Source: an uncultured Burkholderiales bacterium (GTDB lineage: Bacteria; Pseudomonadota; Gammaproteobacteria; Burkholderiales; Eutrophovitaceae). From it: a stretch of DNA of 64,000 bases. A program made the translations under genes and the position numbers. Location: positions 60,660 through 124,659 of the forward strand of contig CATOSA010000035.1 in NCBI GenBank assembly GCA_951812315.1, written 5' to 3'. Positions 8,901 to 19,185 of this stretch are shown one piece after another. The notes below the pieces were generated by a model. That model saw only the letters and a program-made list of their open reading frames with translations. It did not search any database and was not told the origin of the DNA. Numbering within the stretch: the first letter of the stretch is position 1; every line of letters begins with the position of its first letter.

Positions 8901-10700
8901 ATGAATTCCGCGAAAACCACACGCCGGCTCACGGCCATACTGGCAGCCGATGCCGTCGGCTATTCCCGCCTGATGGGTGATGACGACGAAGCTACCGTCG
9001 AAGCAATCACAATGGCGCGGGCCTTATTTACGCGTCAGGTCGAAGCTCAACATGGGCGAGTCGTCAATGCGCCAGGGGATTCCATCCTTGCAGAGTTCGC
9101 ATCGGTGGTAGAAGCGGTCAAAGCCGCAGTCGATATTCAGGCGGAACTCGCGTCGAGCAACAAAGCCTTGCCCGAGCACCGCAGAATGCAGTTTCGGATT
9201 GGGGTGAATCTCGGAGACGTCGTCGTGCGCGATGGCGCGCTTTATGGCGACGGGGTGAATATCGCCGCAAGGTTGGAAGCGCTGGCAGACGCCGGCGGAA
9301 TATGCATCTAACGAACGGTTTACGAGAACGTAAACGGACGGCTCCCGATTGGTTTTGAAGATCTTGGAGAACATCAGGTCAAGAACATCGCCGAGCCGGT
9401 TCGGGCGTTTCGGGTCGATCCGGAAGCGGACGGTGCCGTTCCGTTGCCGCCGAATCAAGGGGCACCGAAGGCAGAGGCGGCGGCTGCCAGTCCACCAATG
9501 GTGGCCGTATTGCCTTTTGACAACCTGAGCAATGATCCTGAACAGGAATACTTCGCGGACGGAATCGCCGAAGAGCTGATTACGATATTGGCGCACATTT
9601 CGCGCGTCTCCGTTATTGCACGAAACTCTACGTTCACCTACAAGGGAAAGGCCGTCGACGTGCGCACCGTCGGTAAAGAAATGGGCGCCGAGTACGTATT
9701 GGAGGGAAGCGTACGGCGTTCGGCAGATCGCGTTCGGGTGACAGCGCAGTTGCTGTCCTCGCGAGATGGCTCTCACCTCTGGTCCGAAAAATACGAGTCC
9801 GACCTCAACGCCGCAGACTTGTTCGAGCTTCAGGACGAGATCGCGAACAAAGTCGCGACCGCGGTAGGTGGCAGTCACGGCGTCATAGTCTTGTCAAAGA
9901 CGCGGGAAATCTCGCGCAAACCGCCAGAGTTGCTTCGTTCCTATGACTGTGTGCTAAAGGCACTTGAGTTTGCCCGAACGCTATCTTCAGAATCCTACGA
10001 CGCTGCGCGCGATTGCCTTGAGCGAACGGTGGCCGAGGATCCGGAGTATTCGGAAGGATGGGCACGCCTGGTCAACATCTACCTGAACGAATATGCCCTC
10101 GGCTTTAACCCAAAGCCAGAGCCGTTGGCGCGTGCGGAGCGCGCACTACGCAAGGCGCTCGCACTTGATCCATCCAGTGCATTAGCCCGAAGCCAAGAAG
10201 CATTTCTACTGTACTTGCGCAAGGACCCGCTATTTATCAGCAAGGCTTTACGGTGGGCAGAAACGTATCCTAACGACGGTCACGGACTAATGAGCCTCGG
10301 GTCGTGGTTGTGTTGGGCAGAGCGGTGGGAAGATGGGTTTCGTTTGCTGGAAAGGTCAAAACGATTCAACCTGGTGCTTCCCGGCTGGGCGCACTTCCCT
10401 GTCGCCGACTGGCACATGCGCAATCGTGAATTTGAGAAAGCGCTGGAGTCGATACTCAGGTCCGAGATGCATGGCCTGTTTTGGTACCACTCCCGGCTGG
10501 CTCGAGCCTACGCGCACTTGGGTCGCATGAAAGAAGCTCACGAGCAAGTTGCCATCCTGCGCAAGATTCGGCCGGATTACGAGCGCTTTGCCGCTGCTGA
10601 ATCGCGCAAATGGATGTGGAATAATGATGCCATTGACGTTCAGATGACGGGCTTGCGCAAAGCAGGTTTGAACATTCCGAGTGATTCCGGAGAGTCGTGA
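8901..10700 (+). pseudogene. Class III adenylate cyclase with TolB-like and TPR domains, interrupted by one TAA
   Basis: One frame runs from ATG 8901 to TGA 10700 with a single internal TAA at 9309-9311 (codon 137). The first part (136 residues) is a class III nucleotidyl cyclase domain with ILAADAVGYSRLMGDDDE, NAPGDSILAEFASV and YGDGVNIAARLEALADAGGICI. The metal-binding Asp residues are present. The frame resumes directly with RTVYENVNGRLPIGFEDLG, the normal family continuation, so Ser is expected at the stop (TCA to TAA). Then follow VAVLPFDNLSNDPEQEYFADG (TolB/PBP-like, about residue 200) and C-terminal TPR helices. Family members make cAMP and sense signals through the C-terminal part. 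Without readthrough the product lacks the end of the cyclase fold and is probably inactive. The second part may be translated from about 9444. Confidence 0.85.
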
Positions 10701-10895
10701 GAAACGCTGAACCGCGCGATCGCAGATGATGATGCCTGACATGTTAGGAGTGGCGGCTAGTTGCCCTATGCTTGTTTCCTGTCGAAATTCATTCGCGCCG
10801 GGTTTTCACAGGAGGCGGGACAAAGGGGGGGGGCGGTTCTTGCTGCCTCGCCGGCTGTCACTGATAATGACTTCGACTACTTCGGAGATTCATGC

Positions 10896-11792
10896 ATGAA
10901 ACCTGAAGATATTCTCAAGTTCGAGCCCAAAGTGCTGAGCCAGGAGCAGCGCGAGTTCTATTTCGAGAACGGCTACTTGCTGCTTGAGAACTTTATCGAT
11001 AACGCATGGCTGGACCGCCTGTGGCAGGTGACCAACAGCTTTATTGAGAAAAGCCGCGAACTGAGCAAGTCAGATCAGGTCTTCGATCTCGATCCAAGTC
11101 ACAGCGCAGACAATCCGCGCTTACGCCGTATCACCTACCCGGCCGCCCAGGATCCGGTCTACGAGGAATTCGCCTTTCGAGGCCCGATTGTCGACCTTGC
11201 TGAAGACCTTGTCGGCCCGAGCGTAAAATACCATCACTCAAAGCTCAACTTCAAATGGGCTGATGGTGGCGAAGAGGTGAAGTGGCATCAGGACATTCAG
11301 TTCTGGCCGCACACAAACTATTCTCCGTTGACAATCGGTCTTTACCTCGACGATGTAGACGACGAGATGGGTCCGATGGGTGTAGTACCAGGCAGCCATC
11401 GCGGAGAGATTTTCGATCTGTACGGTGATAAAGGCGATTGGGTCGGGGCGATCAAGGACCGCGACATTGCAAGGGTCGACCTTGACAAGGTCGTCTGGCT
11501 AAAAGGACCCAAAGGGTCTGTAACAATCCACAACTGTCGCATGGTGCATGGCTCCATGATCAACTCTTCGCCGAGGTCGCGGCCACTCTTGTTGCATACC
11601 TATTCATCCGGCGATGCACTGCCGCTCAGGGGAGTGGGCACGACTGACCCTCGCTGTAGCGAACTCATTCGCGGGGAACCAGCGCGTTGGGTGCATTTTG
11701 ATGAGGAGCCTTGCTTGATACCGCCTGACTGGTCGAAAGGCTACACCTCGATTTTTGCGCTTCAGCAGGAAGAGGAGGCAGCGGCCCGATAG
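10896..11792 (+). CDS. Phytanoyl-CoA dioxygenase (PhyH) family Fe(II)/2-oxoglutarate oxygenase
   Basis: 298 residues from ATG 10896, preceded by TTCGGAG at 10881-10887; the in-frame upstream extension is not protein-like. The iron-binding triad is visible: HQD at residues 131-133 and the distal His in IHNCRMVHGSM, followed by an Arg in SPRSRPLLLHTYS that would bind 2-oxoglutarate. GPMGVVPGSHRGEIFD is the usual PhyH segment. Such enzymes hydroxylate acyl-CoAs or a wide range of small molecules. There is no operon partner, so the substrate is unknown. A run of nine G residues at about 10826 precedes the gene. Confidence 0.88.
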   Translation: MKPEDILKFEPKVLSQEQREFYFENGYLLLENFIDNAWLDRLWQVTNSFIEKSRELSKSDQVFDLDPSHSADNPRLRRITYPAAQDPVYEEFAFRGPIVDLAEDLVGPSVKYHHSKLNFKWADGGEEVKWHQDIQFWPHTNYSPLTIGLYLDDVDDEMGPMGVVPGSHRGEIFDLYGDKGDWVGAIKDRDIARVDLDKVVWLKGPKGSVTIHNCRMVHGSMINSSPRSRPLLLHTYSSGDALPLRGVGTTDPRCSELIRGEPARWVHFDEEPCLIPPDWSKGYTSIFALQQEEEAAAR

Positions 11793-11964
11793 GCGCAACG
11801 GGCGACACGTATTTGGAGCTTTCCTTTGTAACGGAAGTTCGCGTGAGCATCGCGACAGCGACTTATGTGCGGCACTTGGTCGATTCAGCGCTTGCGTTCT
11901 TTCAAGACAGAACACACCGCGTTGTTCAAGATTCTGTCGCGGCAAACTCAGTTCGAGATACTCA

Positions 11965-12840
11965 TCAAAAATGAGGAACGTGATTCTGGCTGCAGGGCGT
12001 ATTTTGAGAACTTGCATTCTCAATCATTGTCTTCTCGCGTATTCGCAACACTTCCTCCACATTGAATTGTGGAACGAATAACGAAGCAGCTGAATATTCT
12101 CCCGAATATCCTGTCATTTTAGATTCTCCCAACTGTTCAACAGCTTTCCTGATCCAAAGCAAAGTAGTTGTGTCACAGAAGAGGCTTCCAGCTTCGCAGG
12201 TGCAACTGGGTTTGCCGCCATGCGATCCAATTCGTCGTCGAGACGGAAGCAATAGGGTTGACGAGCTCAGGTCCCCGGAAATGGTGGTACATGGACTATA
12301 CGAAGCATAGACAACTGCTCGAATTTCGGTCATGTAAGGATTAGAAATTCGCCAATTTATTGCCTCGTATGAACTCAGAACCAGTACGATGGGTTTCGAA
12401 AGCTTGTCGATATTGAGGACAACGGCCATATCCTTGCTTGAGCTTCTATAGACCCCGGCGAAATTGAAACTGTATTGGCCCGAAATGCCGCCCTCGAGGC
12501 GAGAGATTATTTGATCGATCGAAAGTTTCTCAAGGTTATTATCCAAACTGACCAGAAACTTCGTGGTATGCCAGTTATTAGTGAATTCAACTTCGACCAG
12601 ATGATCGCCTTTGTCGAGAGCAAGTGGAAACTCCTTGTCGGAACGACCATCGTAAACGACATGTCCATCAATGATAAGTCGGGTCTTTGCCCAACTTTGG
12701 CCAATTACTATTGATCTGATTTCATCTTCGGGAAGTTCGATAGTTCCAACCCAATAGGCGCCGAAATGTTCCGACTCAATGCTGTGAAATTGATCATGGC
12801 TATAGTTAATGCGAATGTCATAGACTGTTTCCTCAGCCAT
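11965..12840 (-). CDS. Hypothetical protein with PA14-like N-terminal domain
   Basis: 291 residues from ATG 12840. No family is recognised with confidence. The N-terminal 110 residues read like a PA14-type beta-sandwich: FGAYWVGTIELPEDEIRS, TRLIIDGHVVYDGRSD, and DKGDHLVEVEFTNNW. The middle part has VVLNIDKLSKPIVLVLSSYE followed by NWRISNP, which resembles a second beta domain. The last 90 residues are Ser/Cys rich and less ordered. No signal peptide is evident. Base composition is noticeably AT-richer than the neighbouring catabolic genes, suggesting acquisition. It stands alone between two intergenic stretches. Confidence 0.55.
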   Translation of the reverse strand: MAEETVYDIRINYSHDQFHSIESEHFGAYWVGTIELPEDEIRSIVIGQSWAKTRLIIDGHVVYDGRSDKEFPLALDKGDHLVEVEFTNNWHTTKFLVSLDNNLEKLSIDQIISRLEGGISGQYSFNFAGVYRSSSKDMAVVLNIDKLSKPIVLVLSSYEAINWRISNPYMTEIRAVVYASYSPCTTISGDLSSSTLLLPSRRRIGSHGGKPSCTCEAGSLFCDTTTLLWIRKAVEQLGESKMTGYSGEYSAASLFVPQFNVEEVLRIREKTMIENASSQNTPCSQNHVPHF

Positions 12841-13057
12841 TACATGGGTCGGGTTATTCGTGTTTATGTAGAATGCGTGAAAACACTTCCTCTGGCGTTG
12901 TGCCGGACGGGTTGAGCGTGTCTCCTCACGTGGTTTCCGACTTGGGAAAATCCTCCGGGCTGCGAGGCCTCTTGTCGCTGTCTGCTAGAGCCTGATTGCG
13001 GTTTCTTGCGATTAAGTCCTTTTCGTAAGCTGTATCTGCTTGCCTGCAGTCCAGTTT

Positions 13058-13447
13058 TTAGCCATAGTCAAACAACGCCCTGTATTCACATAGCAAATAG
13101 TATTTGGTAGTAGCAGCGACGGCGGAAAGATCGTCAGGAAATCTTTGGTAGTAGCGGTAGTAAGCGTCTATCGCTTTGACCATTTGCGATGAATAGGGTC
13201 CCCGATTGTCGCGTTCGGCATGTTTCAAGGAATATTTCTCCTGGTAGTCTTCCTTAAGTGAGGCCCTCTCCCGGAAAGAATCTGCTGCGGCGACAGTGTG
13301 TTCGTAGTTCTTCTCGATAAGACCGAATTTTTCCTCGGCCGATTCAATACGGCCAGATTCCCAGTCGGTGATTGCCTGATTTTCGGGAGTCGCGCACGAA
13401 GCCAGAAACAGGCAGCAAGCAAGGAAGAGGAATGCCTTGTTAAACAT
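13058..13447 (-). CDS. Small predicted lipoprotein, function unknown
   Basis: 129 residues from ATG 13447. The N-terminus is a lipoprotein signal: MFNKAFLFLACCLFLASC with lipobox LASC, so Cys18 would be lipidated and Ala19 does not favour inner-membrane retention. The mature part is a charged helical domain (GRIESAEEKFGLIEKNYEH, AIDAYYRYYQRFPDD) that resembles a short TPR-like bundle. No family was recognised. It shares the AT-rich composition and minus orientation of the gene at 11965-12840, but about 220 bases separate them. Confidence 0.6.
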   Translation of the reverse strand: MFNKAFLFLACCLFLASCATPENQAITDWESGRIESAEEKFGLIEKNYEHTVAAADSFRERASLKEDYQEKYSLKHAERDNRGPYSSQMVKAIDAYYRYYQRFPDDLSAVAATTKYYLLCEYRALFDYG

Positions 13448-14006
13448 ACTGTCCAGACTCGATCAGGTTGATAATTGTGTTGAAGGCCTTGTATCCCGCT
13501 CAATCAAGTATGTGCGCCACAACACGGTCATTGTGAAATTGGGATGACGCGGGTATCAGGAAAACCGAGGGTTTCCTGACCGGTACCCTGCTGCAAAATT
13601 GTAAAGTGCAGTCAAAGCCTGAAACCAGGCGTCTTCCATGTTCGCGAAAATCGTGCCTGTCTCGACCGACTGGCAGAAGCGATCGCAACTTTCGGATACG
13701 CGGTCGGTGATTGATAAGAAATCACTGCTCGAACTCTCTTCGACGGCATGCTATTTCTGCTGGCTTTGCCAGGATAAGGGTTGCTTTAGCGAACTCACTT
13801 TGGATCGTCCGAAATAGCGCGGTGTAATGCCGGCTATGCGGTTCTTAGACCTTGATGCTTTTGCGAGGTCAAAACACTACTGTCTAAGCTTCGACCGCGT
13901 ATCTCGCGGACCGTGACGGGGTCAGCAACCGGTTCGTTCGGAAATTCCGATTATCATGGTTGCTCCAGCAAACTCGCCGTGCTCAAGACGCGGCGTAGTC
14001 CCGAGA
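13448..14006. other. Intergenic region, no gene seen
   Basis: About 560 bases between the divergent lipoprotein and phosphatase genes. Only short overlapping frames without ribosome sites occur; no RNA, repeat or terminator was recognised. Confidence 0.35.
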
Positions 14007-14588
14007 ATGCCCAGACTCTATTTGATCCGACATGCGCGTCCTTCTGCAAACTGGAGTGAAGCGCTCGACGCGGGTCTCGATGTGACCGGCGAGCAACAGG
14101 CGCAAGAAGTGGCACAGACGCTCGGAAATTCGCTGGCTCGCATGCCAATCTATACGAGTCCGTTGCGACGCTGCTGCGAAACGGCAAATCCTCTGGCCCA
14201 GCTTTGGAAACATCCGGCAGAGATTCTCGAGCCTGTCGCCGAGATTCCTTCGCCCGCTAACGATCCTCTGGACAAGCAAGGTTGGCTCAGGCGAGCAATG
14301 GGTGGCGCATGGCAGCAACTATACGAATCTGCACCCTCGGGTTCGCCGGACTATTTTGCGTGGCGCGCGAACCTGTTGAATACGCTAAACGACATCGATC
14401 AAGACAGCGTAATTTTTACTCACTATATTGCGATCAATGCGATCGTTGGCGCTGCGCAGTCTAAAGCAAAGGTCGTTTGCTTCCGGCCGGATCACGTTTC
14501 AGTTACCTGTGTTGACGTCACCGTGAACGGCGTGCAGTTGGTCACGCTTGGCCGCGAAATAGATACGGGCGAACTGACGAAGCGGTAA
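14007..14588 (+). CDS. Histidine phosphatase superfamily protein
   Basis: 193 residues, start placed at ATG 14007 because the family begins directly with RLYLIRHARPSANW; a 17-residue upstream extension is possible. The catalytic RHA (a variant of RHG) is at residues 8-10, PIYTSPLRRCCETA supplies the second Arg, and the C-terminal catalytic His lies in VIFTHYIAINAIVG. These enzymes transfer or hydrolyse phosphate through phospho-His; substrates range from sugar phosphates to nucleotides. Its isolated position gives no further clue. Confidence 0.8.
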   Translation: MPRLYLIRHARPSANWSEALDAGLDVTGEQQAQEVAQTLGNSLARMPIYTSPLRRCCETANPLAQLWKHPAEILEPVAEIPSPANDPLDKQGWLRRAMGGAWQQLYESAPSGSPDYFAWRANLLNTLNDIDQDSVIFTHYIAINAIVGAAQSKAKVVCFRPDHVSVTCVDVTVNGVQLVTLGREIDTGELTKR

Positions 14589-14759
14589 TGGGCAGACAAG
14601 CTTCGTATGGCATTTGGCGGCCAAAACCTGTTCGCTTGCAGGAATATCCTCATGCTGACAAGATTCGTATTGCGTCTTTTGTATCAATGCCGGGGCGTCA
14701 GATGAGAGGTAACCAAGACTGACACGATGTCAGCGCAGGTATCTTTAGGGGGGAATGCC

Positions 14760-15780
14760 ATGAAGCCAAAACTCGAGATGGTCCGTGAGGAAAAACTCTA
14801 CAAACTCCTGCCGGGCCGAAAGAAAAAGAGTCCGCTCGAAGCGAGTGGTGTGACAGTTGTTAACGGCGATGCCTATATCATTTTCGACAGCCTGAATCAG
14901 GTTGGTAAAGTTGATCCCGCGTTAAAGTCCAGCAAGTCAAACCGCTTGATACCGGCGCTCAGCCCGGGAACCGGATTTGAGGATATTACGTTCGATCCGA
15001 AAGCAAAGCGTTTCTATCTCATTATTGAGTCCGAAGAGGATACCGACGGAAAGTACCGTTCCTTCGTTTGCGAATACGACCAGGAGTTCAGATTCCAACG
15101 TTGTACGCGGCTGTCGAAAATTTTCGAGAGAAAGAACAAGGGTTTCGAAGGCCTGGCTCATCTATGGCGCGGCAGCTAAGGAATACCTGCTGGCTATGTG
15201 CGAAGGCAACCTGTGCATTGCAGCGACCGAGGGCGGTGGCCGCATACAGGCGTTCGTGCGTACAAAGGAAGAGACTTGGCAATGGAGCCACGAAATTGCG
15301 CTGCCGGAAGCCGCCGAGTTTGAGGATTATGCTGCCATCAGTTTCCATGGGGATCAGATTGCGGTGGTATCGCAGTCGTCGAGCCGCGTATGGATTGGCG
15401 GTATCGACAGGGATGCGCATGCGTTCTCCGATGATGGTGTCATTTACAAGTTTCCGGAGAAGAGCTACTGCAACGTGGAAGGCGTGGACTGGCTGTCCGA
15501 TGATCTGCTGGTAATGGTCTCGGACAGAATGAAAGCGGGCAAACAGGCGAAGCGTTGCGTCTGCAAGGATCAGTCGATTCATGTATTCCGGATTCCAGAG
15601 AGCAAGAAAGTCGCGGCGGGGAAGAAGAATCTTGCGAGAAAGAAATCTCCAGCAAGCACGCGAACCCCCGACGCGAAGACAAGTCCCGCGAGGAAGAAGG
15701 CGCCGGCCAAGCAAGCCTCAGTTGCCAGAAAGAAGTCACCCGCGGGGAAGAAACAGCGCAGTCAGGCTGCGGGCTCTTGA
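14760..15780 (+). pseudogene. Frameshifted beta-propeller-like protein with histone H1-like basic tail
   Basis: Two frames encode one protein. Frame A begins at ATG 14760 (AGGGGGG upstream; ATG 14727 is an alternative) and reads to FEGLAHLWRGS before TAA at 15179. Frame B continues from about 15172 with AAKEYLLAMCEGN and ends at TGA 15780. A one-base insertion near 15160-15180 explains the change. The folded part has GFEDITFDPKAKRFYLIIE, ISFHGDQIAVVSQSSSRVWIG and YCNVEGVDWLSDDLLVMVSD, which resemble propeller blades. The last 60 residues are built from repeated KKSPA, KKAPAK and KKSPAGKK units, like H1 or AlgP tails, suggesting nucleic-acid or polyanion binding. Function is unknown. Confidence 0.65.
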
Positions 15781-16118
15781 TGCCCTTGTGCAATGGATTC
15801 CACCGGTCTGCCAGGCACCGGATGTGCAATGGCAAAGCCGTTTGTCTGCACTCACCTGTCGCTAACAGATATTGTCGTTAGAGTGGCGGAGAGATGGCCT
15901 AAATGTTCGGCGGGCTGGCGCTGCGGAAGGTAAAATGGAAGTTGACGTGCACGAGAGCGACGCGGGCAGATACGGCCAGTACCAGCCATGATGCTAACCG
16001 TAGGCTAAAAGCAAAGTTTGAATCCGTTCGCGTTTCGAATTTCACGACTGATCCTGCATGAGCATCTACTCTCGGCACGCCCTCGAATTTGGCTATTAAT
16101 CACCCAGGAGACTCACAC
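15781..16118. other. Intergenic region, no gene seen
   Basis: About 340 bases. Nothing beyond the ribosome site of the EF-hand gene (CAGGAGA at 16105) was recognised. Confidence 0.35.
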
Positions 16119-16337
16119 GTGAGCGACATTTCTGACGAAGAACTCCAGGAGAACTTCGAACACTTCGACAAAAACGGCGATGGCAAGCTCACCCGCGCAG
16201 AGTTCGGTGAACTGATGAACGCCCTGGAAGCAACCGAGCCCGGCGAAGATCCGTCCCGTGGATTCAGTTCGATCGACAGCGACGAAAGTGGCGGAATCGA
16301 TTTCGAGGAGTTTGCCCGCTGGTTCCGCAGTAACTGA
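16119..16337 (+). CDS. Small EF-hand calcium-binding protein
   Basis: 72 residues from GTG 16119, chosen because CAGGAGA ends 7 bases upstream. Two EF-hand loops are seen: DKNGDGKLTRAEF near residue 20 with all canonical acidic positions and Gly6, and DSDESGGIDFEEF near residue 53. The linker is short and the protein is otherwise acidic, as in calmodulin-like single-pair proteins. No signal peptide is present, so it should be cytoplasmic and act as a Ca2+ buffer or sensor. There is no operon partner. Confidence 0.85.
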   Translation: MSDISDEELQENFEHFDKNGDGKLTRAEFGELMNALEATEPGEDPSRGFSSIDSDESGGIDFEEFARWFRSN

Positions 16338-16759
16338 CACCGCAACAACTCACTGTAGCAAGCGCATGTTTGATTGGAGTAGTCGCTAGACTCTCTGCGC
16401 GCGCTAGTCCATCGATAGTCATTCGCAAGCGCGGTCGCGCTAGCGTCCACGCCAGATAATTTTGGTCAAGGCCGCAATCCTGGCACCATTTTTTACGATT
16501 GCTATGCACCGCCCGGATCAATACGTGTGAGCTTTTGACGCTTCATATTCATTGCGAAATTACGAAGAATATTCTTGGAAACAAACTTGTACGGCCATAG
16601 ATGGTTCTGTGCTTCCGGGGCAATTATTCTCTCGAATGGTCTGAAATTTGCACGATCCCTCCCAGCGGATGGCCGGCCCAGTACGGTACTCCTCCGCAAT
16701 AACCGGTTTCTGGAACGAATAATCAGGAGCTGACATCCGCGCAGATTTTAGGAGTATCC
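16338..16759. other. Intergenic region, no gene seen
   Basis: About 420 bases with only short frames. The strong ribosome site TTAGGAG at about 16748 belongs to the following membrane gene. Confidence 0.35.
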
Positions 16760-17353
16760 ATGGAGGCAAACAGCAGTTCAACTGAATATCAGGAACGCGA
16801 TAGAAGAGGCCTGTCCGAACACAAGGTGCGTCATGTCAATGATCACCTGACGCCGCTTGCTGCGATCATTGTGGTACCGGGACTTCTGGTCGCGAACTTG
16901 CCGTTCCGTAACGCGGTAGTGGTAGCGGCTCTTATTACTCTTTCCGTAGTTGTCAACTACACCCTGTTTCTATTCATGACCGGCAACAGGGCCCGCTTTG
17001 TCGGCAATATCCGGGTTGCTTCAAATTACGCCGTCAAAGTCGTTTTGTGCTGGTTGCTCTACGCGGTCTGGGGTCCCGTATGGTTGCTTCTCTTGTTGAT
17101 GTCCATTGGTGTGGCTATTTACCAGAATCGCAGAGACTCATTATTGGCGGCCGTGGCTTTTGCAATCATGCTGATGGCCATCCACTGGAACTTTGGAGCG
17201 AACACGGTGTTTGCGTGGACCGAGGTTGGCGTCGAGGCTGCGATGATCGTTTTGCTGAATCAGTACGTGAATGGTCTGGTAAAGCGACCGGATCCTCAAG
17301 ATGCGAATCAAGGACAAAGTACTGATCCGCTACAAGCCACTAATCAGGTGTAA
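16760..17353 (+). CDS. Multi-pass membrane protein of unknown function (paralogue 1)
   Basis: 197 residues from ATG 16760 with TTAGGAG 7 bases upstream. The N-terminal soluble part (RRGLSEHKVRHVNDHLTPL) leads into about five hydrophobic segments, at roughly residues 35-52, 56-76, 92-112, 117-137 and 147-172. The C-terminal tail is rich in Gln, Asn and Asp. No family was recognised. The next gene downstream is a clear paralogue, so this is a tandem duplication in which this copy is intact. Confidence 0.65.
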   Translation: MEANSSSTEYQERDRRGLSEHKVRHVNDHLTPLAAIIVVPGLLVANLPFRNAVVVAALITLSVVVNYTLFLFMTGNRARFVGNIRVASNYAVKVVLCWLLYAVWGPVWLLLLLMSIGVAIYQNRRDSLLAAVAFAIMLMAIHWNFGANTVFAWTEVGVEAAMIVLLNQYVNGLVKRPDPQDANQGQSTDPLQATNQV

Positions 17354-17760
17354 GGCGGTAATCGATAGGTGTTCTGGTGAAGGTATTGCTGAGCATATAT
17401 CGGTAGGGAAGAGAAACAGGCTCAGCTCAGTCTGCTCCCCAGTTGTTTTGCAAGGCCGGCCTGGATATTTCCGACGGCTACCGAGCTGATTTGGGCTCGC
17501 CGCGGCACGGGTGCGTGGCCGCGAAATAGTGACGTGGCTGGATAGTCTGACGTGGGAGTGTCGTCCGCGAGCGACAGGTATTATCGCCCGTCTTCGAAAT
17601 AAGTCTATAAGTGTCAGTTACTTATCGTCATAACCTTCCTCAAATGGCCTGATACTTGCAGCGTGACGTAAAAGAGTGGCGAGGTAGTTTGTTTCTCTGT
17701 CACATACGTCCAGTACGGCTTATTGGGAATCGGCAATTGCCCTGGTTCCAGGAGGTTTTT
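17354..17760. other. Intergenic region between the two membrane paralogues
   Basis: About 400 bases without a convincing gene. CCAGGAGG at 17748 is the ribosome site for the second paralogue. Confidence 0.35.
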
Positions 17761-18052
17761 ATGCACGAACACGTAGATACCCCGGGTTACAAGGGATACG
17801 AACGAAGAGGCTTGTCCGAGAAGAAACAGCGCCACGTACATGACCACCTGACGCCGCTGGCTGCGATCATTGTGGTGCCGGGACTTTTTGTGGCGAACCG
17901 GCCAAGACTCGAGACGATATTGGCCGGTTGCCTCATTGCCTTTTCGGTCATCATCAACTACACGTTGATGCACCTGGGCAAGGCGGAAAAGGCGCGCTTC
18001 AGAAGTGGCCCCCGAAACTTGGACCCCCGCTTAAGTGAAATCTCCATGGGAT

Positions 18053-18898
18053 TCAGGCCGCGCTCTTCAACGCCGTTTGTTCGAAGTACACCGCATCGGG
18101 GGTACGCCGGTCAAGCCCAGTGTGACGACGCCGGGTATTGTAAAAACGAAAGTATTTGTCCAGTCCGGCGCGTAATGCCGCCAGCGTTTCATACGCGCGC
18201 AGATACACGTCTTCGTACTTCACACTGCGCCACAACCGTTCGACGAACACGTTGTCGATCCAGCGAGCCTTGCCGTCCATGCTGATCGTCACTTCGTGCT
18301 CCTTGAGAACGCGGGTGAACGCATCGGCCGTGAACTGCGTGCCCTGATCGGTGTTGAATATCTCGGGTGTACCGTAGCCACGCAATGCCTCTTCGAGCGC
18401 CTCGACGCAAAAGTCGCTGTCCATCGTGTTCGGCGCCCGCCACGAAAGCACCTTGCGCGTATGCCAGTGCATAATCGCCACGAGCTACATGAACCCCTTG
18501 GCCATCGGTAGATAACACATATCGCTCGCCCACACCTGGTTGGCCCGCGTGATTGTCATGTCCCTGAGCAAGTAAGGATAGATCTTGTGTCCCTTGTCTG
18601 GCGTGCTGGTGCGCCGCTTCGGCTACAGCGCCCTGATCTGCATCTGACGCATCAGCCGCTGTACGCGCTTACGATTGACCTGCAGCCCGCGTGTATCGAG
18701 TTCGTTGCGAATACGACGGCTTCCGTAGAACGGCAGCTCAAGGTGGATCTCGTCGATCAGGCGCATCAGCTCAAGGTCTTCGGCTGACACCTGTGCGCCG
18801 CGATAGTACGCTGTGCAGCGTGCCACTCCGAGTAACTCGCAGCGGCGTGCCCTGGACAGTTCGTGAGCGCTTTGAATCTGTGCTCGGCGCTCGCTCAC
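18053..18898 (-). pseudogene. IS3-family transposase OrfB (copy 1), two in-frame stops
   Basis: One frame from GTG 18898 to 18053 carries TAG at 18623-18625 and TAG at 18485-18487. The domain order is normal: HTH_21-like LPFYGSRRIRNELDTRGLQV, then the DDE integrase core. The three catalytic acids are present: Asp in VWASDM, Asp in FNTDQGTQF and Glu in VFVERLW. Related OrfB proteins have Tyr at both stop positions (RALYPKRRT and GFMYLVAI type contexts), so each is probably a Tyr codon changed to a stop. The usually conserved MDWHSR is MHWHTR here. Confidence 0.9.
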
Positions 18899-19185
18899 CA
18901 GTCGCGCCCGAGAAACTTTGACAGAAAATCTTTCTCCATCGTCAGTTGCCCGACCTTGGCGTGCAGCTTCTCGATTTCGCGTTCGGTGTGTTGCGCCTCA
19001 ACTGCGTTGCCACCGAACACGTCCTCGGCACTATCGACCAGACGTTTCTTCCAGTCCTGGATCTGATTCGGGTGAACGTCGAACTGTTCAGCCAGCTCGG
19101 CCAGTGTGTGCTCGCCACGCACTGCGCCCAGTGCTACTTTGGCCTTGAAGCTCGCCGTGTGATTTCTTCTCTTTCTACGTGTCAT
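18895..19185 (-). CDS. IS3-family transposase OrfA (copy 1)
   Basis: 96 residues from ATG 19185. The helix-turn-helix of IS3 OrfA is visible in FKAKVALGAVRGEHTLAELA and FDVHPNQIQDWKKRL, followed by the leucine-zipper-like region HTEREIEKLHAKVGQLTMEK. It binds the element ends. Its stop overlaps the GTG start of orfB by four bases (GTGA), allowing coupling or frameshifting to make the OrfAB transposase. Confidence 0.92.
   Translation of the reverse strand: MTRRKRRNHTASFKAKVALGAVRGEHTLAELAEQFDVHPNQIQDWKKRLVDSAEDVFGGNAVEAQHTEREIEKLHAKVGQLTMEKDFLSKFLGRDW

Noticed and set aside
10820..10840. Run of G residues before the PhyH gene as a regulatory element
   Set aside because: A homopolymer alone at this distance from the start, without a phase-variable coding context, does not support a function.
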